Below are positions 40,697-47,892 of a stretch of DNA of 64,000 nt, piece by piece. Position numbers and translations under genes: made by a program. Source of the DNA: Persicimonas caeni (GTDB taxonomy: Bacteria; Myxococcota_A; Bradymonadia; Bradymonadales; Bradymonadaceae); contig NZ_CP041186.1 in NCBI RefSeq assembly GCF_006517175.1, positions 3,809,074 to 3,873,073 of the forward strand, written 5' to 3'. Position 1 is the first letter of the stretch, and each line of letters begins with the position of its first letter. The notes below the pieces were generated by a model, which did not search any database, was not told where the DNA came from, and saw nothing but the letters and a program-made list of their open reading frames with translations.

Positions 40697-40915
40697 ATGA
40701 CAACTCAGGGCTCTGTCAAGTGGTTCAATAACGCAAAAGGGTACGGATTCATCCGAGTGGATGGTGTCGACGAAGATATCTTCGTGCACTACAGCTCCAT
40801 TCTGGAGGACGGCTTCAAGACCTTGAAGGCCGATGAAGACGTCGAATTCGAACTCCAGCGCGGGCCCAAAGGACTGCACGCCACGGACGTCGAGCGACTT
40901 GGACTTCCCAACTAA
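40697..40915 (+). CDS. Cold-shock domain protein
   Basis: A 72-residue single-domain RNA chaperone. GSVKWFNNAKGYGFI contains RNP1 (KGYGFI) and EDIFVHYSSI contains RNP2. The C-terminus has the usual EFELQRGPKGLHATDVE. The start is fixed by AAGGAG 10 bases upstream. The frame runs open upstream to 40586, inside the leader, but the extra residues are not part of the domain. It is a single-gene unit with its own promoter. Confidence 0.97.
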   Translation: MTTQGSVKWFNNAKGYGFIRVDGVDEDIFVHYSSILEDGFKTLKADEDVEFELQRGPKGLHATDVERLGLPN

Positions 40916-40935
40916 CTTTTCCACGCTCTCATTGT

Positions 40936-40982
40936 CGAGTCGGCCGGCGCGTCATCCTCGAGATGGCGGCACGGCCGACTCG
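40936..40982. other. Long hairpin after the cold-shock gene
   Basis: CGAGTCGGCCG (40936-40946) pairs perfectly with CGGCCGACTCG (40972-40982) across a 25-base loop that itself can fold. No U-run follows, so termination is uncertain. Confidence 0.5.
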
Positions 40983-41064
40983 GCAAGATCGGTCTCATCA
41001 TAATCTTAACAACCAGGCACTTCTTTTTTCTGAAAGCGCCTACCGCTCGACGAAAGACAACAAC

Positions 41065-41511
41065 ATGAACGAAGCTCTCGTTGCTTCCTCGCCGAACCCG
41101 ACCTCATCAAACCCGATGAGGGCGGCGGCGGGGCACACGTATCTCTGCGTAACCGACCTGTACGAGCAGCAGTTGCGTCAGGGGAACTTGGTCGCAGCGC
41201 AATGTGTCTCGTGCAGCCAACACCACTTTCCTCCCACCGATCTGTGCCCGCATTGCCAGTCGGCCCACATGCGTCCGCTGGCGTTGTCCGGACGCGGCCG
41301 GCTCTGCTCGGCCGAGATTGCCGCGAGTCCCGAAGAGCTTTCCTTGGGGCGCATTCTGCTCGAAGAAGGCATCCACGTACGTGCGCTGCTTGTCGGCGCC
41401 TTTCGCGACCCTCAGGTCTTGCGTGCCAGCTTGGCCCAAAAGCCCGTCGAGGTGACTCCGGCCGTCCTGTCGACCTGCGGTGTGACGATCCTGGCTTTCA
41501 AGCCTGCCTGA
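41065..41511 (+). CDS. Zinc-ribbon/OB-fold (DUF35-like) protein
   Basis: A 148-residue protein from the ATG at 41065. The zinc ribbon reads CVSCSQHHFPPTDLCPHCQS at about residues 49-68. The following region (LSGRGRLCSAEIAASPEELSL; HVRALLVGAF) is OB-fold-like. DUF35 proteins usually associate with thiolase or HMG-CoA-synthase-type enzymes and act in acyl transfer. No thiolase is near. The ribosome site is poor and the open frame extends back to 40963, so the start is not certain. Confidence 0.75.
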   Translation: MNEALVASSPNPTSSNPMRAAAGHTYLCVTDLYEQQLRQGNLVAAQCVSCSQHHFPPTDLCPHCQSAHMRPLALSGRGRLCSAEIAASPEELSLGRILLEEGIHVRALLVGAFRDPQVLRASLAQKPVEVTPAVLSTCGVTILAFKPA

Positions 41512-41545
41512 GTACCCTGGAGCGACGGCCTGCGTCGCTCCGATT

Positions 41546-42199
41546 TCAGGCGCTCGGCTCCCCCTGCATCTCGAGTTCGGCAGCGTATACCTCCCGGTAA
41601 TGCGCCCGCTCGATAAACCACCAAAAAGCTAGGATGCTCACCTGCATGAAGGCGGCTGCCAGTAGTGCATGCAGCGAGGCGAGTGCAATCGCCACGCCGT
41701 AGGCGTGCGCGTAGCCGATCGTGTACATGGGGTTGGAGAACCAGCGGTAGGGGCCTTCGGCGCTGTGTTCGATCTCGTCGGGCGGGGCGAAGAAATCGAC
41801 CCAGTAGTAGCCGTCGCCGATGGTGCGCCGCGCCCAATGCTTGATGCCGTAGCCCACTGCGACCAGCAGCCCGCCGATCGTCCAGTAGAACCAATCTCCG
41901 ACACCCAGCGCCATGGTGTCGCGCGTGACGACGGCGAGGACCACCAGGCTGATTCCGTAGTTGTTCATGATGACCGCGGCCGGCTCCCTGAATCGGCGGA
42001 ACCCCTCTTCGGGCCCCCACCGGCTCGTAAACCAACTGGCGCTGTCTTCAAGCCACAGCGACACGCCCACAAAGCCGACGTAGGCCAGGGTGCTTGCGAT
42101 CAGAAAGCCCGTCGCGGCCCATGTATGGCCGGACCAAACGAGCGCAATCCACAGGGCGGCGAGTACGGCGTACGAGAGGATCGATTTAGCTGAAAGCAT
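41546..42199 (-). CDS. Isoprenylcysteine-methyltransferase-like membrane protein
   Basis: A 217-residue protein with about six membrane segments. The C-terminal motif GPYRWFSNPMYTIGY and the following IERAHYREVY form the SAM-binding core of ICMT/PEMT-type methyltransferases. In bacteria such proteins methylate lipid headgroups or small molecules; the substrate is not predictable. It is convergent with the DUF35 gene, with 34 bases between, and lies downstream of the WD40 gene by 117 bases on the same strand. Confidence 0.8.
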   Translation of the reverse strand: MLSAKSILSYAVLAALWIALVWSGHTWAATGFLIASTLAYVGFVGVSLWLEDSASWFTSRWGPEEGFRRFREPAAVIMNNYGISLVVLAVVTRDTMALGVGDWFYWTIGGLLVAVGYGIKHWARRTIGDGYYWVDFFAPPDEIEHSAEGPYRWFSNPMYTIGYAHAYGVAIALASLHALLAAAFMQVSILAFWWFIERAHYREVYAAELEMQGEPSA

Positions 42200-42316
42200 C
42201 TATCCTTTGCCATGATGGCTCTCGGAGTCGCGAAAACACGAGTAGCACGGAATGTTTCGGTGCTACGACGTTAACAGCGCTCCGGCGTCGAGGCAAAGGC
42301 TGCTGGCGGAAGGTAC

Positions 42317-45300
42317 TCAGCCGCGTTTGTAGAGACGCAGCTTCCCGTCGTCGGTGCCGACGGCAAGATAGTCGTCTTTGCGCTGTAGCGCCCAGGTCGG
42401 GGTGTCGAGTTCGAGGGTCTGGAAGGGCTTGTCGGCGCGAGGCACGTACAGGTGGACCTGTCCGTCTTTTCCGCCCGAGGCGATCGCTCCGTCCTTGGCG
42501 ACGGCTGCGGTGGTGGCTTCGCCCCGGTGCGTGACCAGCTCGCGCGTGCCGTGCTCGTCGGTGATCGACACACGCCCGTCGGCCGTCGTCCACACGTACC
42601 CCGCTTTGCTCTGGTCCAAGCACAAGATCTTGCCGAATCCGTCGAGCTGGTCGATTTGCAAACCGGCAGGGTTCCACACCCTCAACGAGCCGTCATGGCC
42701 CACCGTCAGCAAGCCCTTGGAGCCAAAGTCGACGCCGGACACAGGTCCGCCATGCCCGCTGAGCACTGCGCCGAGTTCGCCATCTTGGAGGTGCCACGCC
42801 CGCGCGGTGCCGTCGAAGCTGCCGCTAAGGATGACCTTGCCGTTTCTGGAGATGGCCAAGCTCGAAATCCAAGATTCGTGGCCGGAGAGTTGGGCATGGC
42901 GCACAATCTCAGCCTTGGCGAGCGTCTTCTGGGGAATCAGCCAGGCGTGGATCAGGCTATCGTCGCCCCCCGCGAGCACCATGGTGCCGTCGGGGGTAAA
43001 GACCACGTCGTTGAGCCCGTCGCTGCCCACGTGGAACTGGTGCTTTTGAGTGCCGTCGAAGCCCCAGATCGCCACGGTGTCGTTGCCCCCGCAGCTGGCC
43101 AGAAGCTTGGTCTGCGGGTAGATGTCGCAGCCGTAGACCCAACGGTGGGGCGTGTCGTACTCGCGCACAAGCTTGTAGGCCGTGTCGGCCGCCAAGGGCC
43201 GCTTGATGATGCCCATGCCGGGCGCTGACGCCGCCGATCGACGGTCCCACAGGTCACGGAAGTCGGTCTCGATAACCTCCGGGCCCTCGGACTGTGCCGA
43301 TGTGGCCTCACCGGCCTTGGAGACTTCGGGGACTTCGAGGTCCGACGCCTCCGAGTCGCCGGGGCTGAGCCTGCCCGCGCTTCCCGTGCCCAGTCTGCCT
43401 TTGCGCAAGATGCCGAGGCTCTTACCGCTGATCTGCTTGGTGGAATCCTCGGGCGCTTCTTGTGTAGGCGTGCGAAACTCGTCCGCCAGGCTGACCTCAC
43501 GCGCCGCGGTCGACTCGCCGAAGTTGAGCGAATCGGGGGTGATATTCTGCTCGACTTTGGTGTACTCGTCCGGCGCTCGCAGCGGGCGCGCACCGGTAAG
43601 CGTACCGCTGCGGTTTTCGTTGGAGTGGCGCACCGGCCCGTTGCTCTGGTCCAGCTCGTCTTCCACCTCCGAAGGCATCCCGAACTGCGTGGTGTTGCCG
43701 TAGATATCGGGGACGAGATCCTCGTCGTCGGCAAGCGGATCACTTGACTCATTGGCGAGGGCGGAATCATCGAGCGTCTGCGGCTCGGATTCGTCGACTG
43801 TCTGCGGCTCGGACTCGTCGACTGTCTGCGGCTCGTCGACTGTCTGCGGCTCGGATTCGCCGACTGTCTGCGGCTCGTCGACTGTCTGCGGTTCGTCCGC
43901 CGTCTGCGGTTCCCCAGGAGGCATCGCCACGTCATCTTCGGTGGGCGTTGTCCGCTCTTGGTCGGAGCGCAGCGACGGGGGCAGCTCGGACGAAGCTTGG
44001 GAGTGGGCCTCCGAAGGGTCGAGAAGGCCGCCAAAGTCCGAAAAGACTTCGCTCTCAATGCCAAGATCGAGGTCGAGGTGCGAGTCGACCGATTCCATCC
44101 CGGCCGGCCTCTTCGTCTTCTTTGTCGCAGCGTGCTCCGCCGTGCGCTGCTTGAGCTTGCCAAGGCTCGCCTTGAGTCTGTGCTTGAGGCTGTCGGAGTC
44201 GGGATCCTGCTCGGGCTCGGGTGCTTGCTCGGGCTCGGGTGCTTCTTCCTGCGCACGATCGCTCGCGAGCGCCTCCTCGACAACGCTTTGGTCGAGCATT
44301 TGAGTCGCTGCATCTGCGTGGAACGCATTGGCGGGGTCGATCTCGTCTTCGTCATCGGCAAAGTCGCCTACGGAAGAAACGACATCGAGCCCGAGATCAT
44401 CGGGAGCGCTCTCCAAAAAATCGCTCAGAGAACCATCTTCCTCGCCATTCTGGTCGGCTTCCTCGTCTGCGAGCGCCTCGTCGAGTTGGTCGAGGGGTGA
44501 TTCTCCCTCCTCGTCTTGCGCAGCGTCGTCGGCGAGCGCGTCGTCGAGCTGGTCGAACGCCGACTCGTCTTCGTCGACTTCTTGGCCTCCGTCGGCGAGC
44601 GCGTCGTCGAGATCGAGCCCCGGCTCGTCATCGAGTTCCGGGTCGAACGGCTCCTCGTCGCCGTCATCTTCAAGGCCGCCCTCATCTTCTCCAGCGTAGG
44701 ACGCGAATCGATCGACGGCGTCTGACTCCTCATCCGAGAGCGCGGCGTCGAGCTGGTCCTCGGCGCTGTCGAGAACTCGGTCGTCGTGCGATGGCACAGC
44801 CTCGTCGAGCGCCTGTTCGGGCACGTCGAGCTCGTCGTCGTCGACGGCTTCATCGAGGATGGCCATGGGCGTCTTCGCCCCGGGCTCGCTCTTGTGGCGA
44901 AGCTCACGAACCGCGCGCTCGGCGTCCATGGGGCGCTCGGTGCGAACACCCAGGTTACTCTGGACGTCGTCGTCGGCCGACGGGTCGGCGCCAAACGCGT
45001 CGGCGCCGAGTTCGAAGCCGCCCGAGACGCTCTCTCCGAGCAGGCCGATGCAGCGAAAGTCGTCGGTGGTCCAGATACGCGCCGTTTTGTCGCTGGAGAT
45101 CGTCACAAAGCGCGCGTCGTCGAGCGGAGTCAAACCCAGAATCCAGTCGGTGTGGGCGGACGAAAACTGCTCGAGCTGAGCCTCCTGCCAGTTCCACACG
45201 CCGACGTGCTGGTCGTAGCTGGCCGAGACCAGGTGGGGCGTCTGAGGGGGAAAGTAGAGCTGCGAGACGTAGTCGCGGTGGTACTCGTAGGAGTAGCGCG

Positions 45301-46117
45301 GGGTGAGCGAGTCGGCGGCGTACAGGCCAATGGTGTTGTCCCAACTCGCCGCGGCGATGAATTCGTCGTCGGGTGTCCAGGCGACGTCGACAACCCAACC
45401 GTGGTGCTCGAAGGCGGCGGCGACGAGCGGTTTGGCGGCCGACTCGCGCACGTCCCAGAGGTAGACTCCGTTGTCCATGCAGCCGCTGACAAGGTGCGTG
45501 CCCGACTGCGAGAACGCCAGGCAAAGCGGCCAAGCTTCGCATCCCTCGAGGGTGAGCGTCTCGGCGTGCGAGTTGGTGTCCCACAGCTTGATGAGGCGGT
45601 CGCGCCCGGCGCTTGCGAGCTGGCGGCCATCGGTGGAGAAGGCGAGGGCGGTGATGTCGTTTTTGTGGGCGTCTTCGGCGACATGCACTGTCGGCTCGGC
45701 CTGACCGTCGGGCACGACGAGCACGACTTCGCCCTGCTTGCAACCAAGGGCGAAGAAGTAGCTGTCGCCGTCGAAGCTGCCGCTGGCGGCAAAGATACAC
45801 GGCTCGACGTCGAGCTTGAGTTCCCAGACAAGTTCGGCGGTCGCGTCCTGGTCGGCGGTGGCGTCACCGTCGAACTCGGGAAGCCTCCAGGCTGCCAGGG
45901 CGCCGGTTGCGTGGGCGGTGACGACGACCCTGGGGGCGATGAAAGTCAGCCCGCGCAAGGCGCTGCGAGCGGTCGCCAATTCGAAGTCAGGTTTGCGGCG
46001 AGGCGCCGACTCGGACGCCGCTGTCGACACGGACCAGATGGAGACGGTCTGTGAGCCGACCGCTACTGCCAAGAGGCCAGATTTCGGGTCGTGGCCATGA
46101 TGGACGCGGTTCAACAT
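42317..46117 (-). CDS. Giant double WD40-propeller protein with acidic repeat linker
   Basis: A 1266-residue protein from the ATG at 46117 (MLNRVHHGHDPKSGLL). The frame is open to 46330, but the added 71 residues come partly from a REP palindrome, so the shorter start is preferred. Propeller 1 covers about residues 1-385 (DAHKNDITALAFSTDGRQLASAGRDRLIKLWD), with at least six blades. A linker of about 600 residues follows, Asp/Glu/Ala-rich, with repeats such as FDQLDDALADDA and seven EPQTVDE-type units. Propeller 2 covers the last 270 residues (GHESWISSLAISRNGKVILSGSFDG). It has no signal peptide. It is probably a cytoplasmic scaffold. Confidence 0.9.
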   Translation of the reverse strand: MLNRVHHGHDPKSGLLAVAVGSQTVSIWSVSTAASESAPRRKPDFELATARSALRGLTFIAPRVVVTAHATGALAAWRLPEFDGDATADQDATAELVWELKLDVEPCIFAASGSFDGDSYFFALGCKQGEVVLVVPDGQAEPTVHVAEDAHKNDITALAFSTDGRQLASAGRDRLIKLWDTNSHAETLTLEGCEAWPLCLAFSQSGTHLVSGCMDNGVYLWDVRESAAKPLVAAAFEHHGWVVDVAWTPDDEFIAAASWDNTIGLYAADSLTPRYSYEYHRDYVSQLYFPPQTPHLVSASYDQHVGVWNWQEAQLEQFSSAHTDWILGLTPLDDARFVTISSDKTARIWTTDDFRCIGLLGESVSGGFELGADAFGADPSADDDVQSNLGVRTERPMDAERAVRELRHKSEPGAKTPMAILDEAVDDDELDVPEQALDEAVPSHDDRVLDSAEDQLDAALSDEESDAVDRFASYAGEDEGGLEDDGDEEPFDPELDDEPGLDLDDALADGGQEVDEDESAFDQLDDALADDAAQDEEGESPLDQLDEALADEEADQNGEEDGSLSDFLESAPDDLGLDVVSSVGDFADDEDEIDPANAFHADAATQMLDQSVVEEALASDRAQEEAPEPEQAPEPEQDPDSDSLKHRLKASLGKLKQRTAEHAATKKTKRPAGMESVDSHLDLDLGIESEVFSDFGGLLDPSEAHSQASSELPPSLRSDQERTTPTEDDVAMPPGEPQTADEPQTVDEPQTVGESEPQTVDEPQTVDESEPQTVDESEPQTLDDSALANESSDPLADDEDLVPDIYGNTTQFGMPSEVEDELDQSNGPVRHSNENRSGTLTGARPLRAPDEYTKVEQNITPDSLNFGESTAAREVSLADEFRTPTQEAPEDSTKQISGKSLGILRKGRLGTGSAGRLSPGDSEASDLEVPEVSKAGEATSAQSEGPEVIETDFRDLWDRRSAASAPGMGIIKRPLAADTAYKLVREYDTPHRWVYGCDIYPQTKLLASCGGNDTVAIWGFDGTQKHQFHVGSDGLNDVVFTPDGTMVLAGGDDSLIHAWLIPQKTLAKAEIVRHAQLSGHESWISSLAISRNGKVILSGSFDGTARAWHLQDGELGAVLSGHGGPVSGVDFGSKGLLTVGHDGSLRVWNPAGLQIDQLDGFGKILCLDQSKAGYVWTTADGRVSITDEHGTRELVTHRGEATTAAVAKDGAIASGGKDGQVHLYVPRADKPFQTLELDTPTWALQRKDDYLAVGTDDGKLRLYKRG
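43778..43912. repeat. Tandem repeat coding EPQTVDE units
   Basis: Within the linker of the WD40 gene, units of 18 or 24 bases encode about seven copies of EPQTVDE or SEPQTVDE. On the plus strand it reads as repeated GACTGTCTGCGGCTCG. Thr is followed by acidic residues, a context that phosphothreonine readers can recognise. Confidence 0.85.
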
Positions 46118-46311
46118 ACAAGCAGATCCCTGCGGATACGTCGGGCAAGTTTCTCCGGTCGACTGTACGACATGCGCCCCGATTCGCAAAGTCGCCCGGA
46201 CCGGTTGCCCCCGAAAAAGGACGCCGGCAGACGCCACAACCGCATCCAACCCTGCCACGATTTCAGCCACCATGCTGAAAACAGAAAATTCACCCCGATC
46301 TCGCCGCTCCC

Positions 46312-46338
46312 CCCACACGGTGTCAGACACCGTGTGGG
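46312..46338. repeat. REP palindrome, copy upstream of the RAYT gene
   Basis: CCCACACGGTGT-CAG-ACACCGTGTGGG is a perfect 12-bp hairpin with a 3-base loop. The core CGGTGTCTGACACCG (minus-strand reading) recurs at 48043 and 48076, and imperfectly at 47704. It lies in the otherwise empty gap 46118-46496, 158 bases before the transposase start. Confidence 0.85.
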
Positions 46339-46496
46339 TTAGCTTTCATGCGCATCACGGCGCGATCGGGGAGCCGATCTTCTGCCGCATCTCCGAAAAA
46401 AATTTCGCTCGATCACGCAACGAATCTCCCCTTTTTGCCGAAAACCGTAATGAGGGCTGTAGACGAACCTTCAATTATTCACGGAGCACGGCACCC

Positions 46497-47459
46497 ATGG
46501 GACACCCGCTGCGAAATCAGGAAAAGGACGCCATCTACGAACTCGGCAACCGCACGCTGCACCAGATCTATGCGCTTTTGCCCGAAGAGCAGGTCAACGC
46601 CATCATCCTGGGACTGCTGTCCAAGTACGCCTGGATGTATGGGGTCGAAATCTTCGCCTTTTGCTTCATGTCCAATCACTTCCACATCCTGGCGCGCTGT
46701 CGCTCGCTGCAGATGCATCTGTTCATGCGCGACTTCCAGAGCCAGCTCGCTCGAAAGATCAACAAGTTACGCAACCGCACGGGCACCTTCTGGGAGCGTC
46801 GCTACACCGCAACCAAGGTCCTCACAGACGAGGCGATGCTCCAACGCCTGCGCTACATCGTGTGCAACCCGTCTGAGTCGAACCTCGTACACCACCCGAA
46901 GCAGTGGCCGGGGCTGTGCTCGTGGGACATCCACAAAAGCGGAAAGCCGATGGTGGGAGAGGTCGTCAACCGCAAGACGTACTGGGCGGAGAAGCGCAAG
47001 AAGAAGAACGAAGGCAAGACCGAAGCCGAGCTCATCGAGATGGCCACCGAGCGGTATGCGCTCGAGATGGCCAAACTTCCGCAGTGGCAGGAGCTCGACG
47101 ATGACGCCTACCACCAAAAGATCGTCGACGAGTGCCACGAGCACGCAGGTGAGCTGGCCAAAAGGCGCAAGACTCCGTGTTTAGGGCCCCAGAAAGCGCT
47201 CAGTGTGAAGTGGAACGACCGCCCCAAAAAACCCAAGAAGGCACCGCGTCCCCTGTGCCATGGTGGCGACTGCAAGCAGCGCCAAACCTACCGCGAGGAC
47301 TACTTCGCCCTCGTGACTCGCTACCGAAAGGCCATCGACCGATGGCGCAACGGAAAGTCACCGGTGACTTTCCCCGACGGCACCATCCCACCGGGCCGCC
47401 AGTTCTGCGTGGGCGGCAGTCACGACATTCGCCGTGAGCCGCCGCCGACGCTCAACTGA
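46497..47459 (+). CDS. REP-associated tyrosine transposase (RAYT, HUH/Y1 family)
   Basis: A 320-residue single-strand DNA transposase of the IS200-like family that is associated with REP palindromes. The HUH motif is in FCFMSNHFHILARC near residue 60 (H-F-H). The catalytic Tyr lies in the helix around ERRYTATKVLTDEAMLQRLRYIVCNPSES. The start is the ATG at 46497 with GGAG at 46483. A C-terminal extension of about 100 charged residues goes beyond the usual RAYT length. REP-like hairpins lie 158 bases before and about 245 bases after it. It has no terminal repeats of its own, as expected for domesticated RAYTs. Confidence 0.9.
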   Translation: MGHPLRNQEKDAIYELGNRTLHQIYALLPEEQVNAIILGLLSKYAWMYGVEIFAFCFMSNHFHILARCRSLQMHLFMRDFQSQLARKINKLRNRTGTFWERRYTATKVLTDEAMLQRLRYIVCNPSESNLVHHPKQWPGLCSWDIHKSGKPMVGEVVNRKTYWAEKRKKKNEGKTEAELIEMATERYALEMAKLPQWQELDDDAYHQKIVDECHEHAGELAKRRKTPCLGPQKALSVKWNDRPKKPKKAPRPLCHGGDCKQRQTYREDYFALVTRYRKAIDRWRNGKSPVTFPDGTIPPGRQFCVGGSHDIRREPPPTLN

Positions 47460-47703
47460 GCCCTATCCCTTCCGCTGTGCCAGCCATCGTACCCCGCTCG
47501 CTCGTGCCTCTTGAGTCGTGAGTACGCCGAACTGTATCTACAGTGTGCCTGTCGATGCTTCTACGTCCGCGGTTGGCAGAGCGAGACGTCTCAAAGCGAC
47601 GCCGTGCGTGGTGCGAGGTCGAACACCGGGTCGACTTGCACCATCACGAGGAGTCTGTTTTCTGCGCCAAACGCCCTCAGAACCGCTTGTTAGCCTGACC
47701 GAC

Positions 47704-47781
47704 ATGGTGTCTGAGACCGTTCGGGGACAGATACCGTTCGGGGGCCAGTTGCCCCCCAAATGGGCGCAGTCACCTGTCCCC
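47704..47781. repeat. REP-like palindromes downstream of the RAYT gene
   Basis: Imperfect ATGGTGTCTGAGACCGT at 47704-47720 is the REP core with two mismatches. Directly after it, GGGGACAG (47723-47730) pairs with CTGTCCCC (47774-47781), enclosing the hairpin GGGGGC-CAGTT-GCCCCC (about 47740-47757). Both motif types are of the kind found next to RAYT genes. The remaining gap 47460-47892 has no gene. Confidence 0.7.
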
Positions 47782-47892
47782 TCCGTTCGACGCTTCGCTA
47801 GACGAACTGACTATTCAAAAGTACGCGGGGCGCGTGTTCTCCTCCGCCTGGCGGATGAACTCAGTTTTAGGGTGAGCAGGCGAGGAGAAGTG

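Noticed and set aside
46118-46330. N-terminal extension of the WD40 protein beginning MSDTVWGE
   Set aside because: These codons come from the REP palindrome and non-coding DNA; WD40-like sequence starts after the ATG at 46117.
46497-47459. Complete IS200/IS605 insertion sequence
   Set aside because: No partner tnpB, no clear left and right end hairpins abutting the gene and no target duplication; a RAYT with REPs fits better.
47518-47892. N-terminal extension of the beta-helix lipoprotein
   Set aside because: It would bury the lipoprotein signal peptide; it includes the REP-like hairpins, and GAGGAGA precedes the ATG at 47893.
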